A stretch of DNA of 64,000 nt from Streptococcus infantis ATCC 700779 (GCF_000187465.1 NZ_GL732439.1:1682189-1746188); one strand, 5' to 3'. Numbered from the stretch's first letter, positions 18,405 through 29,034 are shown. Translations and numbers: made by a program. The notes: generated by a model from the sequence alone, not told the origin.

Positions 18405-21400
18405 ATGTCAACCACTTTTGAAATTTTAATGAATCAGTTGGGTATCCCCGCTGAGATAAGAAATCATGAGGCCTTCTCCCAGGCTGAAATTGAACAAGTT
18501 ATTGTACACAAACAAAGTAACATTTGGGAGTTTCGTTTTGTCTTTGAGAATATCCTCCCCTTTGAACTCTTTTTAGCATTGAAGAAGGGATTGAAAGAAG
18601 AATTTTCAAAAACGGGAAATCAAGCGACTTTCGAGATTAAAACGAAAGATCAAGATTTTTCAAGAGAGCTTTTACAGGCCTACTATCGGGAGGCTTTTTC
18701 AGATGGCCCTTGTTCTAGTCAAGGCTTTCGGACCATGTATCAGGATTTTCAGATTCGATTTGAAAATGATCAATTGATTATTGAGGCCTCTGAAGCAGCA
18801 GATACAGAGCATTTTAGAAAAAACCATTTACCAAATCTTAGCAAACAACTTGAGCTCTTTGGTTTTCCTAAGTTTACATGCCATTTAGAGAAAAATGAAG
18901 ATTTGACAAAGGAAGAGCAGGAAGCTTTCCATTCGGAAAATCAAATGATTGTTCAGGCTGCAAATGAAGAGACTCTTCGAGCTATGGAACAGTTAGAACA
19001 GATGGCACCGCCTCTTCCAGTTGAGGACAAGCCTGTCTTTGATTTCCAAGCCAAGAAGGCAGCTGCTAAGCCTAAACTCGATAAGGCAGAGGTAACTCCA
19101 ATGATTGAGGTCAATACCGAAGAAAATCGACTGGTTTTTGAAGGGGTTGTCTTTGATGTGGAGCATAAAGTGACTAGAACGGGTCGTGTCTTGATTAATT
19201 TTAAGATGACGGACTATACGTCTAGTTTCTCCATGCAAAAATGGGTCCGAAACGAAGAAGAAACTCAGAAGTTTGACATCATTAAGAAAAATTCCTGGCT
19301 CCGTGTTCGTGGAAATGTCGAGGTCAATAATTTCACACGAGATTTGACCATGAATGTGCAAGATGTGCAGGAAGTAGTCCACTATGAACGTAAGGACTTG
19401 ATGCCAGAAGGTGAGCGTCGCGTTGAGTTTCATGCCCATACCAATATGTCGACTATGGATGCTCTTCCTGAGGTTGAGGAAATCGTTGGAACAGCAGCAA
19501 AATGGGGCCACAAATCAGTGGCAATCACAGACCACGGCAATGTTCAGTCTTTCCCTCACGGTTATAAGGCGGCCAAGAAAGCTGGGATTCAGCTCATTTA
19601 TGGAATGGAAGCAAATATCGTTGAGGATCGTGTTCCTATCGTCTATAACGAAGTGGAGATGGATCTTTCTGAAGCTACCTATGTAGTCTTTGACGTGGAA
19701 ACGACTGGTCTATCTGCTATCTATAATGATCTGATTCAGGTAGCAGCTTCCAAGATGTATAAGGGCAATATCATCGCTGAGTTTGATGAATTTATCAATC
19801 CAGGACATCCCTTATCAGCCTTTACTACGGAATTGACAGGGATTACCGATGACCATGTGAAAAATGCTAAACCCTTGGTTCAAGTTCTGAAAGAATTCCA
19901 AGAATTCTGTAAAGATACCGTTCTTGTAGCCCATAATGCAAGCTTTGACGTTGGTTTTATGAATGCCAACTATGAGCGTCACGGTCTTCCAAAAATTACT
20001 CAACCTGTCATCGATACGCTAGAATTTGCTAGAAATCTCTATCCTGAGTACAAACGACATGGTTTGGGACCTTTGACCAAACGTTTTGGTGTAGCTCTAG
20101 AACACCACCATATGGCCAACTATGATGCGGAAGCAACTGGCCGTCTGCTCTTTATCTTTATCAAAGAAGTAGCAGAAAAACACGGTGTGACGGACTTAGC
20201 ACGATTAAACCTTGATTTAATCAGTCCAGATTCATATAAAAAAGCTCGAGTCAAGCATGCGACAATCTATGTGAAAAATCAAGTGGGCTTGAAAAATATC
20301 TTTAAGCTGGTTTCCCTCTCTAATACCCAGTATTTTGAAGGAGTTCCACGGATTCCACGTACGGTACTGGATGCCCATCGAGAAGGTTTGATCTTGGGCT
20401 CAGCCTGTACGGAAGGGGAAGTTTTTGATGCAGTCGTGTCACAAGGAGTAGATGCGGCAGTCGAAGTAGCCAAATACTATGATTTTATCGAGGTTATGCC
20501 ACCAGCTATCTATGCACCTCTGATTGCCAAAGAGCAGGTTAAGGACATGGAGGAGCTTCAGACCATTATCAAGAGCTTGATTGAGGTCGGAGACCGTCTC
20601 GGGAAGCCTGTTCTTGCGACAGGAAATGTCCACTACATCGAGCCTGAGGATGAAATCTACCGTGAAATCATCGTGCGAAGTCTAGGTCAGGGTGCCATGA
20701 TTAACCGAACTATCGGCCATGGAGAAGCTGCCCAACCAGCTCCACTACCCAAGGCACATTTTAGAACAACCAATGAAATGTTGGACGAATTTGCCTTTCT
20801 AGGAGAAGATTTGGCTCGTAAGATTGTCATTGAAAATACCAATGCCTTGGCAGAAATCTTTGAGCCTGTTGAGGTCGTTAAAGGCGACTTGTATACACCT
20901 TTTATTGACAAGGCTGAAGAAACGGTCGCCGAGTTAACCTATAAAAAAGCTTTTGAAATCTATGGAAATCCACTCCCAGATATCGTTGATTTACGGATTG
21001 AAAAAGAACTGACCTCAATCTTGGGGAATGGATTTGCCGTGATTTATCTGGCTTCGCAAATGCTAGTGCAGCGCTCCAATGAACGGGGTTACTTGGTTGG
21101 TTCTCGTGGGTCTGTTGGATCCAGTTTTGTTGCGACCATGATTGGGATCACTGAGGTTAATCCTCTCTCTCCTCATTATGTCTGTGGTCAGTGTCAGTAC
21201 AGTGAATTTATCACAGATGGTTCCTACGGTTCAGGATTTGATATGCCAAATAAAGACTGTCCAAACTGTGGCCACAAGCTCAGCAAAAATGGCCAGGATA
21301 TTCCTTTTGAAACCTTCCTTGGTTTTGATGGGGATAAGGTACCTGATATCGATTTGAACTTCTCAGGTGAAGACCAGCCTAGCGCCCACTTGGATGTGCG

Positions 21401-22799
21401 CGATATCTTTGGTGAAGAATATGCCTTCCGTGCAGGAACGGTTGGAACGGTGGCTGCTAAGACCGCCTATGGATTTGTTAAGGGTTACGAGCGTGACTAT
21501 GGCAAGCTTTACCGTGAGGCTGAAGTAGAGCGCCTAGCCCAAGGAGCTGCCGGTGTCAAACGTACGACCGGTCAGCACCCAGGGGGAATCGTAGTTATTC
21601 CTAACTATATGGATGTCTATGACTTTACTCCAGTGCAGTATCCTGCAGATGATGTAACTGCTGAATGGCAGACCACTCACTTTAACTTCCACGATATCGA
21701 TGAGAACGTCCTCAAACTCGATGTCCTGGGACACGATGATCCGACCATGATTCGCAAGCTCCAGGACTTGTCAGGCATTGATCCAAATGATATTCCTATG
21801 GATGATCCTGGTGTCATGGACCTTTTCTCAGGTACAGATATCCTTGGAGTGACCCCTGATCAAATCGGGACTTCAACTGGTATGCTTGGTATTCCAGAGT
21901 TTGGTACTAACTTTGTTCGAGGGATGGTGGATGAAACCCATCCGACGACCTTTGCGGAGTTGCTTCAGCTTTCTGGTCTGTCTCACGGTACCGACGTTTG
22001 GTTGGGAAATGCCCAAGATTTGATTAAGGCTGGAATAGCGGACCTATCAACCGTTATCGGATGTCGGGATGACATCATGGTTTACCTCATGCACGCAGGT
22101 TTAGATCCTAAGATGGCCTTTACCATCATGGAGCGAGTGCGTAAGGGATTGTGGCTTAAAATCTCAGAAGAAGAGCGCAATGGTTATATCGAAGCCATGA
22201 AGGCCAATAATGTGCCTGAGTGGTATATCGAATCTTGTGGAAAAATCAAGTACATGTTCCCTAAAGCCCATGCGGCAGCCTACGTTATGATGGCCCTTCG
22301 TGTGGCTTACTTCAAGGTTCACCACCCGATTTATTATTATTGTGCTTACTTCTCCATCCGTGCCAAGGCCTTTGATATCAAGACCATGGGTGCAGGCTTG
22401 GATGCTATCAAACGTAAGATGCAAGAAATTGCTGAAAAACGCAAGAACAATGAAGCTTCTAATGTAGAAATTGACCTTTACACAACACTTGAAATCGTCA
22501 ATGAGATGTGGGAACGTGGCTTCAAATTTGGGAAATTGGACCTCTATCGCAGTGATGCAATTGAATTCATCATCGATGGAGACACCCTTATCCCACCATT
22601 TGTTGCTATGGATGGACTGGGAGAGAACGTTGCCAAGCAACTGGTTCGTGCCCGTCAAGAGGGAGAATTCCTCTCTAAAACTGAATTGCGCAAGCGTGGA
22701 GGACTTTCCTCAACCTTGGTTGAAAAAATGGATGAAATGGGCATTCTCGGCAATATGCCAGAGGACAATCAGTTGAGTTTGTTTGATGATTTGTTTTAA
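18405..22799 (+). CDS. polC: DNA polymerase III PolC-type, replicative alpha subunit
   Basis: A protein of 1464 residues, the Gram-positive replicative polymerase with its own proofreading exonuclease. In order: N-terminal domain (more diverged from pneumococcus than the rest), OB fold near 230-330, PHP domain ([15 protein letters not shown], about 345) split by a DEDDh 3'-5' exonuclease ([16 protein letters not shown], about 430-600), zinc-finger cysteines (CGQC ... CPNCGHK, about 926-962), the polymerase core with [15 protein letters not shown], and a C-terminus ending in the clamp-binding motif QLSLFDDLF. Complete. It marks the left edge of an accessory island. Confidence 0.98.
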   Translation: MSTTFEILMNQLGIPAEIRNHEAFSQAEIEQVIVHKQSNIWEFRFVFENILPFELFLALKKGLKEEFSKTGNQATFEIKTKDQDFSRELLQAYYREAFSDGPCSSQGFRTMYQDFQIRFENDQLIIEASEAADTEHFRKNHLPNLSKQLELFGFPKFTCHLEKNEDLTKEEQEAFHSENQMIVQAANEETLRAMEQLEQMAPPLPVEDKPVFDFQAKKAAAKPKLDKAEVTPMIEVNTEENRLVFEGVVFDVEHKVTRTGRVLINFKMTDYTSSFSMQKWVRNEEETQKFDIIKKNSWLRVRGNVEVNNFTRDLTMNVQDVQEVVHYERKDLMPEGERRVEFHAHTNMSTMDALPEVEEIVGTAAKWGHKSVAITDHGNVQSFPHGYKAAKKAGIQLIYGMEANIVEDRVPIVYNEVEMDLSEATYVVFDVETTGLSAIYNDLIQVAASKMYKGNIIAEFDEFINPGHPLSAFTTELTGITDDHVKNAKPLVQVLKEFQEFCKDTVLVAHNASFDVGFMNANYERHGLPKITQPVIDTLEFARNLYPEYKRHGLGPLTKRFGVALEHHHMANYDAEATGRLLFIFIKEVAEKHGVTDLARLNLDLISPDSYKKARVKHATIYVKNQVGLKNIFKLVSLSNTQYFEGVPRIPRTVLDAHREGLILGSACTEGEVFDAVVSQGVDAAVEVAKYYDFIEVMPPAIYAPLIAKEQVKDMEELQTIIKSLIEVGDRLGKPVLATGNVHYIEPEDEIYREIIVRSLGQGAMINRTIGHGEAAQPAPLPKAHFRTTNEMLDEFAFLGEDLARKIVIENTNALAEIFEPVEVVKGDLYTPFIDKAEETVAELTYKKAFEIYGNPLPDIVDLRIEKELTSILGNGFAVIYLASQMLVQRSNERGYLVGSRGSVGSSFVATMIGITEVNPLSPHYVCGQCQYSEFITDGSYGSGFDMPNKDCPNCGHKLSKNGQDIPFETFLGFDGDKVPDIDLNFSGEDQPSAHLDVRDIFGEEYAFRAGTVGTVAAKTAYGFVKGYERDYGKLYREAEVERLAQGAAGVKRTTGQHPGGIVVIPNYMDVYDFTPVQYPADDVTAEWQTTHFNFHDIDENVLKLDVLGHDDPTMIRKLQDLSGIDPNDIPMDDPGVMDLFSGTDILGVTPDQIGTSTGMLGIPEFGTNFVRGMVDETHPTTFAELLQLSGLSHGTDVWLGNAQDLIKAGIADLSTVIGCRDDIMVYLMHAGLDPKMAFTIMERVRKGLWLKISEEERNGYIEAMKANNVPEWYIESCGKIKYMFPKAHAAAYVMMALRVAYFKVHHPIYYYCAYFSIRAKAFDIKTMGAGLDAIKRKMQEIAEKRKNNEASNVEIDLYTTLEIVNEMWERGFKFGKLDLYRSDAIEFIIDGDTLIPPFVAMDGLGENVAKQLVRARQEGEFLSKTELRKRGGLSSTLVEKMDEMGILGNMPEDNQLSLFDDLF

Positions 22800-22814
22800 A
22801 AATTGCTTATTTTG

Positions 22815-22853
22815 ATCAAGTGGACAAAATATGTCCACTTGATTTGTTATAAT
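22815..22853 (+). promoter_or_regulatory. Palindromic operator and promoter of the DUF262 operon
   Basis: Perfect 12-bp arms atcaagtggaca / tgtccacttgat separated by aaata end 4 bp before an extended -10 (TGT TATAAT, 22845-22853) and so cover the -35 region. There is no T run after the palindrome, which argues for an operator rather than the polC terminator, though it could do both. The obvious candidate to bind it is the WYL-domain regulator two genes downstream. Confidence 0.65.
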
Positions 22854-22885
22854 TCTCTTAAAAGTAATAGAAAAGAGAGTATAAT

Positions 22886-23404
22886 ATGAATCAAGAAATT
22901 TTAAATTCTAATGTGTCAATTGAAGAGGAAATTTATAATTATGAAAAAGGCTTGAAAGATGATGGGAGTGATTGGACCGGATTCCCACAAATAGACTTAA
23001 AAGAAGATTCTCAATGTATTTACATTTGCGGTATTTCAGAGACTGACAGATGGCATTTGTTTTATACGTTAACTAAAATAAACCCTGCTATTCCAATAGC
23101 ATCACTTGCATATTATCGAGTGAGAGATAATTTGATTTTTTCTAAACATAGTCAATGGATGAAACTGCAAATGGGGTATACAGAGTATGATTTGATTTTT
23201 TTGGATGGAGTTCAATTTTTGGGAGAGGCTGATCAAAGGGTACAGGAATACTGGATGCAGCAATTCAAAGAGAATAAGAAAAGAAGCAAACTCTTCATTG
23301 TATATTCAGACTGCTTACCCGAAGACTTAAAAAATATGCCTGAATCTGTAGTTGAGTTCTTCGAATCTGGCATAGTGGTACAGTTGAAATCATCTAAGGG
23401 ATAG
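22886..23404 (+). CDS. DnaA-like AAA+ domain protein with degenerate P-loop (uncharacterised)
   Basis: A protein of 172 residues of no named family that I know. After a 40-residue acidic lead, the order of segments follows the DnaA/Hda ATPase fold. IYICGISETDRWHLFYTL sits where DnaA has FIYGGVGLGKTHLLHAI, but the G-K-T residues are gone. DLIFLDGVQFLGEADQ sits where DnaA has the Walker B DVLLIDDIQFLA, with the second Asp replaced by Gly. LFIVYSDCLPEDLKNMPESV then matches the sensor-1 region IVISSDRPPKEL. It is therefore probably a DnaA-family fold that cannot hydrolyse ATP, acting as a scaffold or decoy. It leads the WYL/DUF262 operon. The alignment is by eye. Confidence 0.55.
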   Translation: MNQEILNSNVSIEEEIYNYEKGLKDDGSDWTGFPQIDLKEDSQCIYICGISETDRWHLFYTLTKINPAIPIASLAYYRVRDNLIFSKHSQWMKLQMGYTEYDLIFLDGVQFLGEADQRVQEYWMQQFKENKKRSKLFIVYSDCLPEDLKNMPESVVEFFESGIVVQLKSSKG

Positions 23405-23513
23405 TTTATTTTGCTTTAATCGTTTTGAATATAAAGTGCTAGTTAGACTATAGAAGTGATAATAATGTACTGGAAATAATATTGTTTGAATAATATGTAG
23501 AAGGAAATTGCAA

Positions 23514-24464
23514 ATGAATGATCAAGAGAGACTGCTAACGATTTTTTTACGTTTACAGTTTGGGACTCAGTTAGGAAAAAAGCAATTGGCTCAGGAATTT
23601 GAAGTTAGTGAAAAGACGATACAGAGAGATTTTTCGCTACTCCGTGATATTTTATCTAGTAACACCAGTTATAGTGGAGATTTGTTTTATAACCGTAAAA
23701 CGAATAAGTATTGTTTAGCGAGTAAGTCAGTTTTTAATAAAAAGGATATACTCGTTATTTCAAAGATTTTATTGGAAAATCGAGCACTGAATAGACAAGA
23801 AATTGCTAGCTTACTAAATAATTTACTGGTCTTAGTTCCCCGTGATGATCAGAAAGAAATTGAGCAGATTATTGGCAGTGAAAAGATTAACTATGCTCCC
23901 TTATCGGATCAACAAAATAGAATAGAGAAAATTTGGAATTTATCAGAAGCTATTTTGTATGAACAGGTTCTAGACATTATCTATCAAAAACCTTATTCTG
24001 AGTCTTCTAAGAGGCAGACTGTTTTGCCAGTCTCTCTTTATTATGATAGTCATTATTTCTATCTAGTTGTCTACCAGTTGAAACATGCTACTTATATTAC
24101 TTTAAGAGTAGACCGTATCCAGTCATGGTCTCTTAGTGATATAGAGAAACCCTCTATTTCTTATCGAGATAAATTTAGAGATGGTGACATTCGTAACGAG
24201 AGAGTAGATGCTTTTATCGGGAAGAAAATCAGTATTGAAATCGAGTATTTGTACGATCCGACGATTGTCATGGATCAATTTCCAAATGCAAAAATAGTTG
24301 GGAAAAATGGCGACTGGACTCATTTTAAGTTTGAAAGTCAGCACACACCGGGGCTTAAACGCTGGTTGCTGGGGCAAGGGGAAGCAGTTACTGTTTTGTC
24401 TCCTCGGATTTTAGTAGAGGATATGAAGAAAACTATTCAAGAAATGATAGATAAATATAGATGA
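23514..24464 (+). CDS. WYL-domain transcriptional regulator
   Basis: A regulator of 316 residues: N-terminal helix-turn-helix (KKQLAQEFEVSEKTIQRDFSLLRDIL), a central region, a WYL domain around 150-215 (VLPVSLYYDSHYFYLVVYQL), and a WCX-type C-terminal extension. WYL proteins bind nucleic-acid-like ligands and act as regulators of defence systems (BrxR for BREX, CapW for CBASS). The ATG at 23514 is preferred over TTG at 23508 for its spacing from the ribosome site aaggaa. It ends 7 bp before the first DUF262 gene and is the likely repressor of this operon. Confidence 0.85.
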   Translation: MNDQERLLTIFLRLQFGTQLGKKQLAQEFEVSEKTIQRDFSLLRDILSSNTSYSGDLFYNRKTNKYCLASKSVFNKKDILVISKILLENRALNRQEIASLLNNLLVLVPRDDQKEIEQIIGSEKINYAPLSDQQNRIEKIWNLSEAILYEQVLDIIYQKPYSESSKRQTVLPVSLYYDSHYFYLVVYQLKHATYITLRVDRIQSWSLSDIEKPSISYRDKFRDGDIRNERVDAFIGKKISIEIEYLYDPTIVMDQFPNAKIVGKNGDWTHFKFESQHTPGLKRWLLGQGEAVTVLSPRILVEDMKKTIQEMIDKYR

Positions 24465-24471
24465 GGATAAA

Positions 24472-25782
24472 ATGACTATTCAATTTACTTCTAAAAAGGT
24501 TGGTGAACTATTGAAAGAAGGGGATTTGCGGATTCCTTCTTATCAAAGACCTTATAAATGGAGCAGAAAGCATATACGTAATCTTTTTTATGATTTACGA
24601 GATGCTATGGGGAAAAAGGAATATCAGGTTGGTTCTGTTATCTTGCATGAAAATGATGGATACTTAGATATTGTCGATGGACAGCAACGGCTAATTTCTA
24701 TTTCCTTGTTTCTTCATTCATTAGAAAAGTTAAAGGATTATGAAGGCGCGAATCAACTGCTTAGTGCTGAATTTGGAGAGATATCTTGCTATCATGCGAG
24801 TGAAAATTATAATGAGTGGGAAAATTTGACTCAATTGGTTGGCGAAAAGGAGGCCAAAGATATTTGCAATTTTTTATTGGAAAATTGTTCTGTCTCTGTG
24901 ATTACTATGCCACAGGAACGATTATCAGAGGCCTTTCAGTTATTTGATTCTCAGAATAATCGTGGTAAATCTTTAGAACCTCATGATTTGCTCAAAGCCT
25001 ATCATCTTCGCAAGCAAGATTCAGAAGATGAAAAGATTGTTGAAAAGTGGGAGCAATTTGTAGAAGATAAGGATTTAAGCCTCAAAGAGTTATTTGATAA
25101 ACATCTTTTCCGTATGAGACGGTGGTCTAGGGGAGAAACAGGATTAACAAACAAGCGTTATGGCTCTTATCTACGATTTACAGAGGATTATATTGACGAC
25201 TTTAAAGGCGTTGATTTGAATCAGAATTTTCCATACCTAGAATTATATCGTCATATTGAAAACTTCCCTATGTCAATTACTATGCCAATCATTGACGGAA
25301 GTAAATTTTTTGAGTATATTGAATCTGCTCATGAAACTATTAAAGATCATAAAGATTTCTTAAATGAAAGGTTAGGATTTTCTGATGAGCCTGAAGAGGG
25401 AGAAAAAAATGTAGCTTACCCAGAAGGCATGTTGAACATTTACAATAGCTCAAAGGGACGCTATCTCAAATGCTACAATCTGTTTCTAAATATTTGCTCT
25501 CTTTTTGCAGAGAGATTTGGAAAAGATGAGCTATCAAAGGAGATAATAGAGACCTTGTTTATTTGGTCTTATTACCCTCGAGTTAAGTCTAAAGCTATAT
25601 ATGATGCAACGGTAGGGAAATACGCCGCTGGTGGAAGTTTTAGACAAAAAGAGTCTCAAAAGCTATTTCAACTTTTATCCCATGCTGTCACTCCGAATGA
25701 TTTCATGATCAAGATAGATAGAGAGCTATTTGAAAATTATACTGTGGACAAGATTATAGAAGAGGAAAAAGATAAATGGTAG
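24472..25782 (+). CDS. DUF262 (GmrS-like) protein without nuclease domain
   Basis: A protein of 436 residues whose first 200 residues are a DUF262 domain: RIPSYQRPYKWSRKHIRNL, the catalytic ParB-like motif DIVDGQQRLISISL, and DSQNNRGKSLEPHDLLKAY. In GmrSD-type restriction enzymes this domain binds and hydrolyses nucleotides. The C-terminal half has no HNH motif that I can find, unlike the next gene. The two overlap by 7 bp and must be translated together, suggesting a heteromeric complex of a regulatory and a nuclease DUF262 subunit. Confidence 0.8.
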   Translation: MTIQFTSKKVGELLKEGDLRIPSYQRPYKWSRKHIRNLFYDLRDAMGKKEYQVGSVILHENDGYLDIVDGQQRLISISLFLHSLEKLKDYEGANQLLSAEFGEISCYHASENYNEWENLTQLVGEKEAKDICNFLLENCSVSVITMPQERLSEAFQLFDSQNNRGKSLEPHDLLKAYHLRKQDSEDEKIVEKWEQFVEDKDLSLKELFDKHLFRMRRWSRGETGLTNKRYGSYLRFTEDYIDDFKGVDLNQNFPYLELYRHIENFPMSITMPIIDGSKFFEYIESAHETIKDHKDFLNERLGFSDEPEEGEKNVAYPEGMLNIYNSSKGRYLKCYNLFLNICSLFAERFGKDELSKEIIETLFIWSYYPRVKSKAIYDATVGKYAAGGSFRQKESQKLFQLLSHAVTPNDFMIKIDRELFENYTVDKIIEEEKDKW

Positions 25783-27656
25783 AAACACATATAAGTTTAT
25801 CAGTGAATCGTTTGTTAAATGAAGATACCTATGCTATTCCTCTTTATCAGAGAAATTTTGCTTGGACTTATAATGAAATTGAGCAGTTATTGAACGACGT
25901 AGCAGATGCTGTTCAAGAAAATAGAGACAATTACTATATTGGAACATTAGTCGTTAATAAAGATAATGACATTTTCAAAATCATAGATGGGCAGCAGCGA
26001 ACAACGGCCCTTAATTTGATTGCCTTAGCTTTGAAGCATGAGTTTGGTTTTGATAGATTGAAAGCTGTCAATCTTACCTTTCCAGCTCGGAAGAAATCAA
26101 ATGAGAATATTCAAAAACTATTTACTAAGCAAAAAATCTCTGAGGGCGATGAAAATGAGCTGACTAGAGGTTACGGACATGCTAGAGACGCATTGAAAAA
26201 AGTGTTAGAAGAGCGCCAATTGAATCCTCAGTCTTTCGTTGGTTATCTTTTTGAAAAGGTCATCATTTTTCGGAGTATACTTCCTGAGGATTTAGATTTG
26301 AATCTTTATTTCGAACGTTTCAACTCTCGAGGCGAACAACTAGAGTCTCATGAGATTCTCAAGGCACAAATGATGGCTAAATTTGGTGAAAATCAAGAAA
26401 TGGCACAAAAATTTGCAAGAATTTGGGATGCCTGTGCAGAGTTTGATAAACCGGTATCAAGTCAATTTAAGATGCGACGGAAGAGAGCAGATGATTTTCA
26501 AGAACGCGAACGTATTTTTGGATGGCATTTTACAAATTACTCATTTCATAATATTTATGATGATATTGATTTTTATCAAAATGAAAGAAGAAAGTTATCA
26601 GATATATTAGAAAAAAAGATAAATGAAAAAAATATAGAAGTAGAAAAAGATTTTGGTGATTATACCCAAGTTATCGATTTTCCAACCTTCTTACTCCATG
26701 TATTGGCAATTTGGGAAGGTAAGGATACCAATGAGGTTCAGTTAGACGATAAGAAACTCTTAGCTCTATTTGATATAAAAAATAAAAATAAGACTTGGAT
26801 TATTGAATTCAGTGAATTTCTTCTTAAAATAAAGCATATTTTTGATAATTACATCGTTAGAAATTCAAATATAGATTCTTCAAGCAGAAATAAGGATGAA
26901 TGGTTTTTGCAGAAGGGAACTTATTATGAATATCAACCTAATGGAAAAGCGAAAGAGCATTACATAGTCGAAGAACATTTTACTAATAATACGTTTTCGG
27001 ATTCGGAGATTAACAAAAACATTATCCTCCTTCAATCCATGTTTGCTGTGACCTTTACTGCTAATCGTGATAGTCGTTGGTTATATGAGATTTTACAATT
27101 TCTCTACAAGCATATTGAAGAGTTAAATCAAACAGAATTTGCTAGTCTCTTTAAGGATTTTCTTGAAAAAATGGCAGTGAGATATGCTGAGGAAAGATTG
27201 TTTACTGAAGATAAAAGTATAAAAAAATATGGAGCAATTCCTGTTTATGCTTTTAACTTTGTAGATTATGTTTTATGGAAAAATCGTGCCGAATTAGAGA
27301 AAGAGTACAAGAATATTAATTTTAATCATTTCAAATTTGCATATCGTCGCTCCATAGAGCATTGGTATCCTCAGAATCCAAATGGACATGATGGAGAGAG
27401 CCAATTACCTGCGAAGTTTTTACATTCCTTTGGCAACCTTTGTATTACTACCGATAGTCAGAACTCCAGGTTTGGCAACTCCTATCCAGAGGCTAAATTA
27501 GAACAATGGGAAAGAGAAGGGATATTCTATCGTCAGAGTTTAAAATTACAGATGATGGCAAAGATAACTTCTAAAAAAAATAGATGGGATATTGGTGAGA
27601 TTCAATTTATGGAAAAAGAAGTGGAAAGATATGTACACGACTTTTGTGATAGTTAA
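25776..27656 (+). CDS. DUF262-DUF1524 (GmrSD-like) restriction nuclease
   Basis: A protein of 626 residues. The N-terminal DUF262 domain shows IPLYQRNFAWTYNEIEQLL, KIIDGQQRTTALNLIA and FERFNSRGEQLESHEILK. After a long middle, the C-terminus has the DUF1524 HNH-type nuclease pattern SIEHWYPQNP (about residue 530), HSFGNLCITTDSQNSRFGN and SYPEAKLEQW. Proteins of this build (GmrSD, BrxU, SspE) cut modified or foreign DNA in a nucleotide-dependent way. Codon use and AT content differ from the polC and pepS flanks, fitting horizontal transfer. Followed by a terminator. Confidence 0.85.
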   Translation: MVETHISLSVNRLLNEDTYAIPLYQRNFAWTYNEIEQLLNDVADAVQENRDNYYIGTLVVNKDNDIFKIIDGQQRTTALNLIALALKHEFGFDRLKAVNLTFPARKKSNENIQKLFTKQKISEGDENELTRGYGHARDALKKVLEERQLNPQSFVGYLFEKVIIFRSILPEDLDLNLYFERFNSRGEQLESHEILKAQMMAKFGENQEMAQKFARIWDACAEFDKPVSSQFKMRRKRADDFQERERIFGWHFTNYSFHNIYDDIDFYQNERRKLSDILEKKINEKNIEVEKDFGDYTQVIDFPTFLLHVLAIWEGKDTNEVQLDDKKLLALFDIKNKNKTWIIEFSEFLLKIKHIFDNYIVRNSNIDSSSRNKDEWFLQKGTYYEYQPNGKAKEHYIVEEHFTNNTFSDSEINKNIILLQSMFAVTFTANRDSRWLYEILQFLYKHIEELNQTEFASLFKDFLEKMAVRYAEERLFTEDKSIKKYGAIPVYAFNFVDYVLWKNRAELEKEYKNINFNHFKFAYRRSIEHWYPQNPNGHDGESQLPAKFLHSFGNLCITTDSQNSRFGNSYPEAKLEQWEREGIFYRQSLKLQMMAKITSKKNRWDIGEIQFMEKEVERYVHDFCDS

Positions 27657-27659
27657 ATA

Positions 27660-27687
27660 AAAACAAGCTTTAATGAGCTTGTTTTTT
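27660..27687 (+). terminator. Terminator of the DUF262 operon
   Basis: Arms aaacaagct and agcttgttt with a 6-nt loop and T run, 5 bp after the stop codon. Confidence 0.85.
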
Positions 27688-27703
27688 AAAATGCTAATAT
27701 ATG

Positions 27704-27712
27704 TGATATACT
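27704..27712 (+). promoter_or_regulatory. Extended -10 promoter of pepS
   Basis: TGA directly before TATACT; the -35 region is only T-rich. It lies 72 bp upstream of the pepS start. Confidence 0.5.
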
Positions 27713-27783
27713 AGTAAGGGAAGAATTTTGAGTAAGACAAATATGCTCAAAGATTTGAAATAAAAATAGAAAAGAGAAACAAG

Positions 27784-29025
27784 ATGGTTTTACCAAATTT
27801 TAAAGAAAATCTAGAAAAATACGCTAAGCTTTTGGTTGCAAACGGAGTGAACGTGCAACCTGATCATACCTTGGCTCTCTCTATCGATGTAGAGCAACGT
27901 GAGTTGGCTCACTTAATCGTCAAAGAAGCCTATGCACTTGGAGCCCACGAAGTTATCGTTCAATGGGCAGATGACTTTGTAAACCGTGAGAAATTCCTTC
28001 ACGCGCCGATGGAGCGTTTGGACAATGTGCCAGATTACAAGATTGCTGAGATGAACTACCTACTTGAAAATAAAGCAAGTCGTCTCGGTGTTCGTTCTTC
28101 TGATCCGGGTGCATTGAACGGAGTAGATGCTGAAAAGCTCTCAGCTTCTGCTAAAGCAATGGGAATTGCTATGAAGCCAATGCGTATCGCAACTCAATCT
28201 AACAAGGTTAGCTGGACTGTAGCAGCCGCTGCTGGACTTGAGTGGGCTAAGAAAGTCTTTCCAAATGCTGCGAGCGACGAAGAAGCAGTGGACCTCCTTT
28301 GGGACCAAATCTTCAAGACTTGCCGTGTCTACGAAGAAGATCCAGTTAAGGCTTGGGAAGAACATGCTGCTATCCTCAAGAGCAAGGCGGAAATACTCAA
28401 CAAAGAACAATTCTCAGCTCTTCACTACACTGCTCCTGGAACAGACTTGACACTTGGCTTGCCGAAGAACCACGTTTGGGAATCTGCCGGAGCGATCAAT
28501 GCTCAAGGCGAAGGTTTCTTGCCAAATATGCCAACAGAAGAGGTCTTTACAGCCCCTGATTTCCGTCGCGCAGATGGTTATGTCACTTCTACAAAACCTC
28601 TCAGCTACAACGGAAATATCATCGAAGGCATCAAAGTGACCTTTGAAAATGGTCAAATCGTTGATATCACAGCTGAAAAGGGTGATCAAGTAATGAAGGA
28701 CCTCGTCTTTAAGAATGCTGGTGCGCGTGCCTTGGGTGAATGTGCCTTGGTACCAGATCCAAGCCCAATTTCACAGTCAGGTATTACCTTCTTTAACACC
28801 CTTTTTGACGAAAATGCTTCCAATCACTTGGCTATCGGTGCAGCCTATGCAACGAGCGTTGTTGGTGGAGCAGAGATGAGCGAAGAAGAGCTAGAAGCTG
28901 CAGGACTTAATCGTTCAGACGTTCACGTTGACTTTATGATTGGTTCTAACCAAATGGATATCGATGGTATCCGTGAGGATGGAACACGCGTACCACTCTT
29001 CCGCAATGGAGATTGGGCAATTTAA
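27784..29025 (+). CDS. pepS: Aminopeptidase PepS, M29 family
   Basis: A metallo-aminopeptidase of 413 residues. The family start LPNFKENLEKYAKLLVANGVNVQ, the metal-binding region with AGARALGECALVPDPSPIS and the C-terminal HVDFMIGSNQMDIDGIREDG are all present. It releases N-terminal residues, preferring Arg and aromatic ones in the S. thermophilus enzyme. Cytoplasmic, no signal peptide. The GlsB-like gene starts 9 bp after its stop and is probably co-transcribed. Confidence 0.94.
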   Translation: MVLPNFKENLEKYAKLLVANGVNVQPDHTLALSIDVEQRELAHLIVKEAYALGAHEVIVQWADDFVNREKFLHAPMERLDNVPDYKIAEMNYLLENKASRLGVRSSDPGALNGVDAEKLSASAKAMGIAMKPMRIATQSNKVSWTVAAAAGLEWAKKVFPNAASDEEAVDLLWDQIFKTCRVYEEDPVKAWEEHAAILKSKAEILNKEQFSALHYTAPGTDLTLGLPKNHVWESAGAINAQGEGFLPNMPTEEVFTAPDFRRADGYVTSTKPLSYNGNIIEGIKVTFENGQIVDITAEKGDQVMKDLVFKNAGARALGECALVPDPSPISQSGITFFNTLFDENASNHLAIGAAYATSVVGGAEMSEEELEAAGLNRSDVHVDFMIGSNQMDIDGIREDGTRVPLFRNGDWAI

Positions 29026-29034
29026 GGAGAAACT

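Noticed and set aside
22815..22843. Palindrome after polC read as the polC terminator
   Set aside because: No T run follows and it overlaps the next promoter's -35, so an operator is more likely; a dual role is not excluded.
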